From: Thermocladium sp. UBA166
GTDB lineage: Archaea > Thermoproteota > Thermoprotei > Thermoproteales > Thermocladiaceae
Assembly: GCA_002508315.1 (NCBI GenBank)
Contig: DAHE01000035.1
Coordinates: forward strand, 1,664 to 50,559
Direction: 5' to 3'
Length of the DNA stretch: 48,896 nt
Part shown: positions 1 to 7,836 of the stretch, one piece after another
Layout: every line of letters begins with the position of its first letter
Position numbering within the stretch: the first letter of the stretch is position 1
Position numbers and translations under genes: made by a program
The notes under the pieces: generated by a model
Database searches by the model: none
What the model was told of the DNA's origin: nothing
What the model saw: the letters and a program-made list of their open reading frames with translations, nothing else

Positions 1-1
1 G

Positions 2-955
2 AGGCTCGCGGAGTCGGGCCACGGGCCCAGCGCGCGGTTCTTGATGGATAGGATGAGGGAGAGCGTGGTGAGGGTTGAGTGCCCCGTATGCGGCGGGCTG
101 TTTAGGCTGGTGGATGAGGCGGCGCGGGCCGTGGCTTCAGCGATGGGGGCCAGCGGCGTTGAGTTCTCCTCGTTCCAGGTGGGCACCACGCTGCCCGGGC
201 AAGTGCTTGAGGCGGATTTCAAGCTATCCATGGAGGCGGCCACGACTAGCTCTGAGTCGATAAAGAGGGAATTGAATAGATTGATAGGAAAGAGGGTTCA
301 GGCGTTGACGGGCAAGGAGTTCAGCAGGTCGCCGGACGTGGTGGCCGTGGTGTCCCTCCCCAGCGTCTCAGTGTCGCTGCTCGTCATGCCTGTGTACGCC
401 GCTGGCCGCTATAGGAAGCTGCTTAGGGGGCCAATGCCCCTGGAGGAGTTGGCGGCGTCGGCGGGGGCTAGGTCAGTTACAATTCACTCCCCGTTGAGGG
501 ACGGGGATGCCAGGGTGTTGGGGGAGGAGCGGATGGTGCTTCAACTAAACTCCCCGCGGTCCAGGTCAATACCGGGCCCCGGCCTGGTTGGGTTCCTCGA
601 GCTAATTGAGCTCTCGAGGGCGTCTAGGAGCGATGTTGAGAAGTTGAAGGAGGAGATAGACAGGGAGAGGACCTATAGGGGGTTGGTGTTGTTCAGGGAG
701 GCCCCGGACAGTGACTCCCTTAGATCCGTGTCGGAGTTCATGGAGGGCAGGCGAGTCAGGCAGGGCAGGCGGTCGAAGCTGGTCAAGCTCATGAGGCTCA
801 GGCCACTGGGGGGGCGCGCCGCTGAGTTGTTGTTGAGGGGGGAGGGGGGCATCAGCGTTGAGGGCTTGGTGGATGGGATCGGCGTGTCGCCGTCAATAAG
901 CGGCGTGCTTGGGATTGAGGCTAGGCTGGTTCAATTGGATGTGCTGGACGCGTGA
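2..955 (+). CDS. Degenerate Pus10-type tRNA pseudouridine synthase, 5' end outside window
   Basis: The frame is open from base 2, so the first in-frame starts (TTG 41, ATG 44) are probably internal and the gene begins upstream. Pus10 makes pseudouridine 54/55 in archaeal tRNA. Visible Pus10 landmarks, in order: a CPVCGG zinc motif near base 83, the FQVGTTLP and IKRELNRLIGKRV segments, SPDVVAVV, GRYRKLLRG, the catalytic region RDGDARVLG with Asp codons at 500 and 506, and the C-terminal VQLDVLDA. The protein is degenerate. The usual Cys-rich zinc insertion between GRYRK and the catalytic motif is missing, the GRED signature reads LRDG, and the late GDxGRTxPS motif is reduced to DGIGVSPS. It may be a divergent active enzyme or an RNA-binding remnant. 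Family is fairly sure, activity is not. Confidence 0.72.
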   Translation, partial: RLAESGHGPSARFLMDRMRESVVRVECPVCGGLFRLVDEAARAVASAMGASGVEFSSFQVGTTLPGQVLEADFKLSMEAATTSSESIKRELNRLIGKRVQALTGKEFSRSPDVVAVVSLPSVSVSLLVMPVYAAGRYRKLLRGPMPLEELAASAGARSVTIHSPLRDGDARVLGEERMVLQLNSPRSRSIPGPGLVGFLELIELSRASRSDVEKLKEEIDRERTYRGLVLFREAPDSDSLRSVSEFMEGRRVRQGRRSKLVKLMRLRPLGGRAAELLLRGEGGISVEGLVDGIGVSPSISGVLGIEARLVQLDVLDA

Positions 956-1049
956 CGTTGACCGCCGTCGCCGCTTTATTTCAGGCCTTACGCGCATCTT
1001 CACGGGTCGCTCAGTCGGCTTGAACGGCGTCATCAACCTCAGAGTGGGT

Positions 1050-1571
1050 TCAAGTCATCATTGAATCCCCCCTCCCCGCTCCCCTCTTTAAAAGCTCGCC
1101 CTCCTCATCCAGGAGCTTCCTCACCATGGGCGTCAACGACGCATCGCCGAGAGAGTTCACTACCTTCTCCTCCAGGGTGTTTCCTGGAGCCACTATTACC
1201 TGGGCCAGTATCATGCCGAGCACTCCCTCCCTGGTCAGGTTCATGCTCTGTAGATCCAGCTCCTCCCTATCCACCACCCTCATGAATGCCGACGCCACGG
1301 CCGCGGCCTCTACCAAGCCGACGCCGATCTCCTCCGCCACCCTCTCCACCGCCCCGGCGCAGCCCAGGGCGGCGCACATCAAAGCCCCCTTCAGCGTCGC
1401 CCTATACCTTTGCCGCCGCCTCCCCCTCGCCTCCACCATGCCGCACTTAATCAATCTACGCAGGTGCCAGTAGACGCTGCTCGGCGGCGCCTCGGCGTCT
1501 CTCAGCAATTCGCTCCACGTGCGTTCATTAATGGTTAATTCAAGCAGCCTGGCGGAGCATCTATCCAGCAT
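1050..1571 (-). CDS. Winged-helix (ArsR/MarR-like) transcriptional regulator
   Basis: A 173-residue protein. The N-terminal 60 residues form a winged helix: helix-turn-helix around SVYWHLRRLIKCGMVEA followed by a basic wing, RGRRRQRYRATLKG. The rest is mostly alpha-helical, includes a small hydrophobic Ala/Val stretch, and has no domain I recognise; it could be a dimerisation or ligand domain. A TATA-like ctatttatctc (1595-1605, read on the minus strand) lies about 26 bases upstream of the ATG, so the transcript is probably leaderless. The gene stands alone: Pus10 runs towards it and the 5S rRNA gene lies upstream on the same strand. Target and effector are unknown. Confidence 0.7.
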   Translation of the reverse strand: MLDRCSARLLELTINERTWSELLRDAEAPPSSVYWHLRRLIKCGMVEARGRRRQRYRATLKGALMCAALGCAGAVERVAEEIGVGLVEAAAVASAFMRVVDREELDLQSMNLTREGVLGMILAQVIVAPGNTLEEKVVNSLGDASLTPMVRKLLDEEGELLKRGAGRGDSMMT

Positions 1572-1677
1572 TGCTTGGCCGGGTAATGTTGGTGCTATTT
1601 ATCTCAGCCCCACGTGCCGCGGCTCATCTCCGATGAAGACCCCTGTAGTTTTAAGGGTGGGTGGCGAAGATGGGAGG

Positions 1678-1812
1678 AAACCCGCCTCCCAGCACGGGCT
1701 TTTCCCGGAGCCTTTCGGACTCCAGTACTCGGCGCCGCGGCGAGGCGTTTCACTTCCGGGTTCCGGTGGGACCGGGTGGTTCCACCCCGCCTGTGGCCGG
1801 GTTAGCGGGCTT
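1678..1812 (-). rRNA. 5S ribosomal RNA
   Basis: Read on the minus strand, this 135-nt segment has 5S rRNA features. The ends pair to form helix I (AAGCCCGC with GCGGGTTT), and the centre carries the conserved loop B/C region CCGGAACCCGGAAGTGAAACG. A GC-rich arm with GCGCCGAGTACTGGAGTCCG follows. The length is usual for crenarchaeal 5S. A TATA box sits about 25 bases upstream, so this is an independently transcribed, unlinked 5S gene; no 16S or 23S sequence is nearby. The ends are set from helix I and may be off by one or two bases. Confidence 0.92.
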
Positions 1813-1832
1813 GTACCTCCTTGGAGTTATCC

Positions 1833-1842
1833 CTTTTAAAGT
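1833..1842 (-). promoter_or_regulatory. TATA box of the 5S rRNA gene
   Basis: On the minus strand the sequence reads ACTTTAAAAG, centred about 25 bases upstream of the 5S start at 1812. This is the archaeal TBP-site distance. A second TATA box (tttataaa, 1876-1883, plus strand) serves the divergent gene starting at 1905, so both promoters fit in about 90 bases. Confidence 0.75.
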
Positions 1843-1904
1843 ATTTCCGCGATGTGGATCGATGCCTCATCACGGTTTATAAACCGGAGCGCTACTTAAC
1901 CGAG

Positions 1905-2507
1905 ATGCATAGAATCAACATAACCGTGGAGTTCGGTAAGTCGGAGCGGGACGTGGAGATAGCGGTGAGTGGGTTGGCTTTGGTGCAGCGGGGCTCCCGG
2001 GGCCTTGATAATTACCAGCTGCAGCCCTACCTGGTGACCACGGGCAATTACGTGAAGATGGTAAGCGAGGCCCACGCTGGCGAGCTGTCGTACGCGCTTT
2101 TGATTAAGGATGAAGGCGAGGTGTACGTCACCGTCGCCAGCGATCACTCGGACAAGGAGGCGGAGAAATGCAACCTAGTGGCGGGGAAGCACATGTACCC
2201 CAAGGTAATAGCTAGGAGGGCTTGGCGGTTGAGGGATGTCGAGCCCAAGTGGGGCGGTATGGAGCTGCGGAGCTGGGTGGAGCTGAACGGGGAGAAGAGG
2301 CAGGCGGCTTACCTTAAGGGATCCGATTTCCCAAGCCCCGGCAGCGTCGTGTCTATCATCGGGAAGACTGCGAGCGACTTGAGGAACCTGGTTATAATAG
2401 TGAAGCCGCTCTCGCCTCTCGCCTCCATGTCCAGCTCGTATAACGAGATAAGCATTGAGGACCCAACCACCGGCAGGTCGATTAATCACTATTATTGGGT
2501 GGAGTGA
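1905..2507 (+). CDS. DUF2848 family protein (fumarylacetoacetase-like fold)
   Basis: A 200-residue protein when begun at ATG 1905. That start is chosen because tttataaa at 1876-1883 lies 26 bases upstream; the frame is also open further upstream, but that stretch overlaps the 5S promoter. The family pattern is clear in mid-protein: ASDHSDKEAEKCN, then KHMYPKVIARRAWRLRDV and GMELRSWVELNG, ending with SIEDPTTGRSINHYYWVE. DUF2848 members are distantly related to fumarylacetoacetate-hydrolase-fold enzymes and probably act on small carboxylic acids, but no reaction is established. The gene stands alone, divergent from the 5S gene, and gives no pathway clue. Confidence 0.75.
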   Translation: MHRINITVEFGKSERDVEIAVSGLALVQRGSRGLDNYQLQPYLVTTGNYVKMVSEAHAGELSYALLIKDEGEVYVTVASDHSDKEAEKCNLVAGKHMYPKVIARRAWRLRDVEPKWGGMELRSWVELNGEKRQAAYLKGSDFPSPGSVVSIIGKTASDLRNLVIIVKPLSPLASMSSSYNEISIEDPTTGRSINHYYWVE

Positions 2508-2597
2508 TTACACTAGTTTCTATCCGTGGAGCCCGGGTTAGGGGGCTTCATTGCTTAAACCCTACTGCGTTAAATAGCCACGCGGCTCTCTCAATTC

Positions 2598-3356
2598 ATG
2601 AGTCTAGTGGAGAAATTCAGGAGGACCTTCATGAGGAGAGGAAGGGCGGTGGTGCTGGCGTACGACCATGGAATAGAGCACGGCCCAACCGACTTCCTGG
2701 ACAACGAGAGGAGCGCCGATCCGGCATATATAATAGAGATAGCGGTGAAGCTGGGCGTGGATGGCATAGTGCTGCAGAGGGGCTTGGCGGAGAAGTACTA
2801 CTCAGGCCAATTACCGTTGATCCTCAAGCTTAACGGGAAGACTAGCCTATACCCGGGGGAGCCAATATCGGTCGCTAACTGCACCGTGGAGGAGGCAATC
2901 AGCCTTGGAGCAAGCGCGGTGGGCTACACCATATACGCCGGAAGCGGGCTGGAGTACAAGATGTTCGAGGAATTGGCCAAGATAAAGCACGACGCCGTTA
3001 AATTCGACGTCCCACTGGTGGTCTGGTCATACCCGCGGGGCAGCAGGGTTAAGGACGAGCAGTCCCCGGAGACTGTGGCGTACGCGGCAAGGGTGGCCCT
3101 GGAGCTCGGCGCTGACGCCATGAAGATAAAGTACACTGGGGACCCCAAGACATTCTCGTGGGCGGTCAGGGTGGCGGGCAAGGTTCCCGTCCTAATGTCC
3201 GGGGGACCCAAGACAAAGACAGACGAGGAGTTCCTGAAGCAGGTGGAGGGCGTCGTGGCCGCCGGGGGCTCCGGCGTCGCCGTTGGGAGGAACGTGTGGC
3301 AGCGCCGGGATCCCTTTGCAATAGGGGAATCAATAAAGAAGATAGTGTATGGGTGA
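2598..3356 (+). CDS. fba: Archaeal class I fructose-1,6-bisphosphate aldolase
   Basis: Interconverts fructose 1,6-bisphosphate with dihydroxyacetone phosphate and glyceraldehyde 3-phosphate through a Schiff base. The 252-residue protein is a TIM barrel of the DhnA/archaeal aldolase type. It opens with VVLAYDHGIEHGP, has LVVWSYPRG mid-way and the active-site strand MKIKYTGDP, where the second lysine (K178) is the expected Schiff-base residue. SGGPKTKTDEEFL and GVAVGRNVWQR form the phosphate-binding end. TATA cgttaaatag lies 26 bases before the ATG, so it is leaderless. The next gene, PPi-phosphofructokinase, starts at the base after the stop codon; the same fba-pfp operon is known from Thermoproteus tenax. 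Confidence 0.95.
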   Translation: MSLVEKFRRTFMRRGRAVVLAYDHGIEHGPTDFLDNERSADPAYIIEIAVKLGVDGIVLQRGLAEKYYSGQLPLILKLNGKTSLYPGEPISVANCTVEEAISLGASAVGYTIYAGSGLEYKMFEELAKIKHDAVKFDVPLVVWSYPRGSRVKDEQSPETVAYAARVALELGADAMKIKYTGDPKTFSWAVRVAGKVPVLMSGGPKTKTDEEFLKQVEGVVAAGGSGVAVGRNVWQRRDPFAIGESIKKIVYG

Positions 3357-4370
3357 TTGAGCGTGAGGATAGCCGTGCTGACGGGGGGCGGCGACGCTCC
3401 CGGCCTAAACGCTGCCGTGTACGAGTTCACCAGGCTGGCCGAGAAGAGGCATGAGGTCTACCTGGCCATGCATGGATGGAGGGGAATGCTGGAGGGCGAG
3501 TTGGTGCGCGCCAAGTCGATAGACCTACTTGGGTCCGCGTTCGCGGGCGGCACGTTCATAAAGACGTCCAGGACGAACCCGTTCAAGGATGAGGAGAGGG
3601 CGAAGCAATTGGAGGACACGATAAAGAGCAGGGGGATAGACGTGATAATAGCCATAGGCGGCGACGACACGCTGGGAGCCGCGGCTGAGGCCCAGTCGCG
3701 CGGCTTGGCCAATGTCGTTGGGATTCCGAAGACCATCGATAATGACCTCCCGGAGACCGATTACACGCTTGGCTTCGACACAGCCGTTAACATAGCCACC
3801 ACGGAGACGGAGTACGTGAAGACATCCAGCATCTCCCACGAGAGGGTGAGCGTCGTCGAGGTGATGGGGAGGGAGGCGGGGTGGATAGCCCTCTTCACGG
3901 GCTTGGCGACGGGGGCCGATGCCATTCTAATACCTGAGAAGCCCATGGAGACGACCGCGGTGGTGGAGAGGCTGAGGCGCGCGTATGGCGAGAAGAAGTA
4001 CGCGTTGGCCGTGGTGTCGGAGGGAGTCAAGCAGGACGTGGGTGGACCGGTGGATGAGTATGGCCACGCGAGGTTGGGCGGCGTCGGCAATGAATTGGCC
4101 TCAATAATAGAGAAGGAGTTGAGGGTGGAGGCGAGGGCCACGGTGCTGGGCCACACGATAAGGGGTTCTCCCCCCTCCGCGTTTGATAGAGTGCTGGCGA
4201 CCAGGTTCGCCGTCTCGGCGTTTGAGGCGATGGAGGCGGGGGAGTTCGGCGTAATGGTCGCATTGAAGGGCAATGACATAGCCACGGTTCGCCTCGGCGA
4301 CATAGCTCACAGAAACAAGCTGGTGTCTGGGAAGTGGCTTGAGCTCCTGGATAGGCACTGGTCCCTATAG
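3357..4370 (+). CDS. pfp: Pyrophosphate-dependent 6-phosphofructokinase
   Basis: Phosphorylates fructose 6-phosphate reversibly, using PPi rather than ATP. The 337-residue PFK-A-family protein starts with the nucleotide-loop GGGDAPGLN. PPi use is read from two sites: GGDD (D103-D104; ATP enzymes have GGDG) and PKTIDND with K125 (ATP enzymes have Gly there). The substrate motif MGREAGW is intact. The start is TTG directly after the aldolase stop; GTG at 3363 is an alternative. Translational coupling with fba is likely, giving a bidirectional unit for glycolysis and gluconeogenesis. Confidence 0.93.
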   Translation: MSVRIAVLTGGGDAPGLNAAVYEFTRLAEKRHEVYLAMHGWRGMLEGELVRAKSIDLLGSAFAGGTFIKTSRTNPFKDEERAKQLEDTIKSRGIDVIIAIGGDDTLGAAAEAQSRGLANVVGIPKTIDNDLPETDYTLGFDTAVNIATTETEYVKTSSISHERVSVVEVMGREAGWIALFTGLATGADAILIPEKPMETTAVVERLRRAYGEKKYALAVVSEGVKQDVGGPVDEYGHARLGGVGNELASIIEKELRVEARATVLGHTIRGSPPSAFDRVLATRFAVSAFEAMEAGEFGVMVALKGNDIATVRLGDIAHRNKLVSGKWLELLDRHWSL

Positions 4371-4417
4371 GTTTCGAAATGCTTAAATAACCCGCCGTTT
4401 CATATGCATGTTCCATA

Positions 4418-4906
4418 ATGGCGAGGGGACTATACCATTATGTGGGAAGCCAATGGAGGAGGGCTAGAAATAGCGTTATTTGGGAGGTGACTAGGGAGCG
4501 AATGTTGAGGTGGAGGAGGGAGCCCGCCGTCTCCAGGGTGGATAGGCCGACCCGAGTGGATAAGGCCAGGAAGTACGGCTACAAGGCGAGGCCGGGCATT
4601 GTGATAGCCAGGGTAAGGGTGAGCAGGGGCTCCATGAATAGGGAGCGGCCCAGCAGCGGCAGGAGGCCTAAGCGCATGGGCGTTTACGGGTACACCACTT
4701 ACAGAAGCGATCAATTGGTGGCGGAGGCCAGGGCAGCGCGTAGGTTCCCCAACATGGAGGTTATGGGTTCCTACTGGGTTGGGGAGGACGGCATCTATAA
4801 GTACTTCGAGGTGGTCCTGGCCGAGAGGAGCTACACGGCCTCGACCGTAAGGCGGAGCAGGGCCCTGCTCCGCAGGGAGCGATTGATCGGCAAGGCAAGG
4901 CAGTGA
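4418..4906 (+). CDS. rpl15e: 50S ribosomal protein L15e
   Basis: A basic, 162-residue large-subunit protein. The start MARGLYHYVGSQWRRA and the segments RLDRPTR-like VSRVDRPTRVDKARKYGYKA, RVSRGSMNRERP and VMGSYWVGEDGIYKYFEVVL match the archaeal/eukaryotic L15e family at about the usual length. A TATA-like gcttaaata at about 4380-4389 precedes the ATG at the leaderless distance. It heads a run of three genes (L15e, RNase P subunit, sirtuin) and is only 12 bases from the second. Confidence 0.96.
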   Translation: MARGLYHYVGSQWRRARNSVIWEVTRERMLRWRREPAVSRVDRPTRVDKARKYGYKARPGIVIARVRVSRGSMNRERPSSGRRPKRMGVYGYTTYRSDQLVAEARAARRFPNMEVMGSYWVGEDGIYKYFEVVLAERSYTASTVRRSRALLRRERLIGKARQ

Positions 4907-4918
4907 CGTTGATCCTGG

Positions 4919-5482
4919 GTGGCCAGGAACTACGTAGAATTCGACCTGCGGGTTCACTCCCGGGAGATAGATAACGTCCTATCCGGGCTCGGGTACGTGG
5001 CTGCCGTATCGCCCAGGCCCGGGGGTCCTTGGGATCTATTGGTTCTAAGCAAGGTTAGCGCGGGGAGGGGTCGGTTGATGGAGGTGGTGGCGGTCAAGGC
5101 CCCGGATAGGTTCAGGCTGAATAAGTTGATATATCGAAGGGACATCGATGTAATAATGATTGCCCCAGGCACCGCCGTGCCGAGCAGGGCGCAGATGCGG
5201 GCATTGGCGGGCCAGGGAAAGGCGGTTGAGGTGGTGGTGGGGGAATTCATCAGGACGGATCCCAGGAAGCTGCTCGATGTGCTGGACCTAGTGGAGGACT
5301 TCGGCGGCGCAGCGCTGTTCTCGCAGGGGGCGTCTTCAATAGGTGAAATCAAGAATCCACTCGACGTTCTGAATTACTTGGACGCCGCGACGGGGCGCCG
5401 CCGGCCCTGGGTGGACCCGCTGCTCAAGAACCCGCTTGACTACTTGGTCGATACCATGTATAGGAGGGGGGTCTGCCTTTAG
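4919..5482 (+). CDS. rnp3: RNase P protein component 3 (Rpp30)
   Basis: Protein subunit of RNase P, which matures tRNA 5' ends. The 187-residue sequence has the Rpp30 TIM-barrel pattern: YVEFDLRVHS near the start, LLVLSKVSAG, a PDRFRLNKLIYRRDIDVIMI strand and FSQGASS. The start is GTG 4919, twelve bases after the L15e stop. It is somewhat shorter and more divergent than euryarchaeal homologues. Thermoproteaceae are known for a minimal RNase P RNA lacking the specificity domain, so this subunit may belong to such a reduced enzyme (inference). The RNA itself was not found in this window. Confidence 0.8.
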   Translation: MARNYVEFDLRVHSREIDNVLSGLGYVAAVSPRPGGPWDLLVLSKVSAGRGRLMEVVAVKAPDRFRLNKLIYRRDIDVIMIAPGTAVPSRAQMRALAGQGKAVEVVVGEFIRTDPRKLLDVLDLVEDFGGAALFSQGASSIGEIKNPLDVLNYLDAATGRRRPWVDPLLKNPLDYLVDTMYRRGVCL

Positions 5483-5517
5483 CGCAAGTTTTTTACTCCA
5501 CGGCGGTCGCGACTTCC

Positions 5518-6279
5518 GTGGATTGCGGGGATGAGGCGAGGAGGGCAGCGGAGCTTCTGGTCAACAGCAGCTACTCAATAGCATTCACCGGGGCCGGCGT
5601 GAGCACGGAGAGCGGGATACCGGACTTCAGGGGGCCCAATGGACTGTGGCGCCGCTTCGACCCGCGCATGGCCGGCGTGGAGTACTTCCTAGGCGACCCG
5701 AGGGGCTTCTGGGCGTTCTACTCCGCTAGATTCAAGTCAATGCTCTCAGCAAAGCCAAACGCGGCTCACCTCGCCTTGGCGGAGCTGGAGAGGATGGGGT
5801 TGATAAAGGCCGTGATAACTCAGAACGTGGATGGACTCCACTCGGCGGCGGGGAGCGCCAGGGTTATTGAGGTGCATGGATCATCAAAGTCGGTCCGGTG
5901 CTCCAGGTGCGGGGCTAGAGCGCCGTTTGTGGACGCCCTTAAGTCGTATGAGGAGACGGGCGAGCCGCCCCGCTGCTCGTGCGGCGGGATCTATAGGCCC
6001 GACGTGGTCTTGTTTGGGGAGCCCGTGGTTAGGCTGGGGGAGGCGTTGGATGAGGCGAGGAGGAGCGACTTGGCGTTGGTGGTGGGGTCATCCCTGACGG
6101 TTCACCCCGCCGCGGAGATACCGTTGCTGGTCAAGGAGGGAGGCGGCTCGTTGCTGGTCATAAACATGGAGCCCACGGAGTACGATGATTTGGCCGACGT
6201 CGTCATGAACTGCCCCGCCGGGAGGGCCTTGGAGTCGGTGTTGAGGGAGTCGAGGAGAATAATTGATTCACGGCCGTGA
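5518..6279 (+). CDS. NAD-dependent protein deacetylase, Sir2 family
   Basis: Removes acyl groups from lysines, using NAD. The archaeal Alba chromatin protein is a known Sir2 target in Sulfolobus. All sirtuin motifs are present in 253 residues: GAGVSTESGIPDFRG, TQNVDGLH, the catalytic EVHGS histidine, a zinc site CSRC...CSC (the second pair is CxC rather than CxxC), IYRPDVVLFGE, VVGSSLTVHPAA and a late INMEPTE. The start is GTG 5518 with a TATA-like gttttttact 26 bases upstream, so it probably has its own leaderless promoter although it follows rnp3 closely. Confidence 0.94.
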   Translation: MDCGDEARRAAELLVNSSYSIAFTGAGVSTESGIPDFRGPNGLWRRFDPRMAGVEYFLGDPRGFWAFYSARFKSMLSAKPNAAHLALAELERMGLIKAVITQNVDGLHSAAGSARVIEVHGSSKSVRCSRCGARAPFVDALKSYEETGEPPRCSCGGIYRPDVVLFGEPVVRLGEALDEARRSDLALVVGSSLTVHPAAEIPLLVKEGGGSLLVINMEPTEYDDLADVVMNCPAGRALESVLRESRRIIDSRP

Positions 6280-6338
6280 CTCAGCTGTTCCAGGGAGGGC
6301 ATTAAAGATAAAAATTCAAGTCATTATCGTGTTTCCGC

Positions 6339-7607
6339 ATGATTGAATTCATCTTGGACGTGGTGGTGCTGTTGGTGACGTACGGCTTAATAGCGATGCG
6401 TGGAACTCGCTTCGGCGTTCCGCCTTGGGCTGCTATGATGCTGGGCGCGTCCCTGACGATTTTGACAGGCATAGTGCCGCCGAGCATGGCCTTCTCATCG
6501 ATAAACTTAGACGTGCTGCTCTTCTTGATTTCCCTGTTCACAATAGCGTCTGCGCTGGAGGTGAGCGGGTTCTTCAGCTACGTGGCGTATAGGTTGTTGA
6601 GGAGCGGGGGCGGGATGAGCGGCTTGATCGCCAGGGTGTTCCTATCATCGGCCTTTCTATCAATGGCTTTATCAAACGATGGAATAGCTGGAAGCATGGC
6701 CCCGGTGCTGGCGTCCATGCGGAGTCAAGCCAATGTAGACTCAAAGCCTCTTCTCTACGCGTTGGCGTTCGGGGTAACCGTAGGCAGCGTCGCAATGCCT
6801 ATAGGCAATCCCCAAAACCTGCTGATAGCCCTAGACGCTGGTGTGGCGAAGCCATTCCTTGCATTCATTGTATACCTGCTCCCCCCAACATTAATCAACA
6901 TGGCATTAACGCCCTACGTGTTGGTGCGCATGTTTGGAGCCAATCATCGAGAGCCGCGGATCATGGCCTACGATCCCCCATCATACGACAAGAAGCTCGC
7001 CCACCCTGCCCTTGTAATGCTGGCATTGCTGATAATAATCTACACGGCGTCCGACCTGGTGCGGTTCCCGTCGTATGTGACGCCCGTCACTGCATCCATA
7101 GGAGCCGCCTCGCTCCTATACGTCTACTCGCCGAGGCGTAGGGATGTCGCGATGAATCTCGACTGGACAACTATCCTCTTCTTCATAGGCTTATTCATAG
7201 TGAGCGAGGGCGCACTGAGATCCGGGGTGCTTCACGTGATGGCTAGGTACTTGCCGAGCCCCACCAATTTGATCGGAATATTCGTGGCCGGCATATTGAT
7301 CAGCCAAGTCATAAGCAATGTCCCGATGGTTGCCATATATGTTCCATTAATGCAGGGATTGGGGCTAGGCTCGGCTAACGTGATTGACTGGATGGCGCTG
7401 GCGGCATCCAGCACTATTGCCGGCAACTTAACCATAATGGGGGCCGCCAGCAACGTGATAGCGAGCGAGGCATTCGAGAGGCGGGGCGGGGAGGGCTTTG
7501 GGTTCCTGGAGTTCATAAAATACGGGGCCCCATTAACCGCGATCAACGCCGCCGTCTACTACGCTTGGTTGACGCTTATGCCTAGGATTATCTGGGTCTC
7601 ACTGTAG
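6339..7607 (+). CDS. ArsB/NhaD-type anion or sodium/proton permease
   Basis: An integral membrane protein of 422 residues with about 10-12 hydrophobic segments. It fits the ion-transporter superfamily that includes ArsB, NhaD and citrate/dicarboxylate carriers: an N-terminal half with LDVLLFLISLFTIASALE and ALSNDGIAGSMAPV, and the paired re-entrant motifs MPIGNPQNLLIA and NLTIMGAASNVIA in the two halves. These NPQN and AASN loops usually shape the substrate path. Substrate cannot be told from sequence; arsenite, sodium/proton exchange and carboxylates are all open. TATA agataaaaa lies about 26-30 bases upstream of the ATG. It stands alone. Confidence 0.82.
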   Translation: MIEFILDVVVLLVTYGLIAMRGTRFGVPPWAAMMLGASLTILTGIVPPSMAFSSINLDVLLFLISLFTIASALEVSGFFSYVAYRLLRSGGGMSGLIARVFLSSAFLSMALSNDGIAGSMAPVLASMRSQANVDSKPLLYALAFGVTVGSVAMPIGNPQNLLIALDAGVAKPFLAFIVYLLPPTLINMALTPYVLVRMFGANHREPRIMAYDPPSYDKKLAHPALVMLALLIIIYTASDLVRFPSYVTPVTASIGAASLLYVYSPRRRDVAMNLDWTTILFFIGLFIVSEGALRSGVLHVMARYLPSPTNLIGIFVAGILISQVISNVPMVAIYVPLMQGLGLGSANVIDWMALAASSTIAGNLTIMGAASNVIASEAFERRGGEGFGFLEFIKYGAPLTAINAAVYYAWLTLMPRIIWVSL

Positions 7608-7630
7608 TGAGTTTCCTAATCTGGTTGAGG

Positions 7631-7651
7631 ATCCCCCGTCGCGTTGGGGAT
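7631..7651. terminator. GC-rich hairpin after the permease gene
   Basis: ATCCCC and GGGGAT (6 bp) pair around a nine-base loop, 24 bases after the permease stop codon. There is no clear U-tract. It is probably a 3'-end processing or termination structure. The rest of the gap to 7836 shows only the promoter of the next gene (TATA-like aaatttata, about 7804-7813). Confidence 0.4.
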
Positions 7652-7836
7652 TCCTCATCGTATTATCATGACTAGTTCGGGGAGGCCGTCGAGCTGCATT
7701 GACCTAGTCGGAAACGGCGGTGTTCACTCATCATGCGCGATCGATTTTGCGGGGCCCCCTCATCGTCTTAGTTCGATTCTCATAGTCGTGATTAACTTAA
7801 CAAAAAATTTATAGGACTCAAATAACTGGGCTAATT

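Noticed and set aside
1040..1062. GGGTTCAAGTC resembling a tRNA T loop
   Set aside because: No complementary T stem or acceptor stem around it.
3158..3454. Frames overlapping fba and pfp in other phases
   Set aside because: Arg/Gly-rich shadow translations of GC-rich coding DNA.
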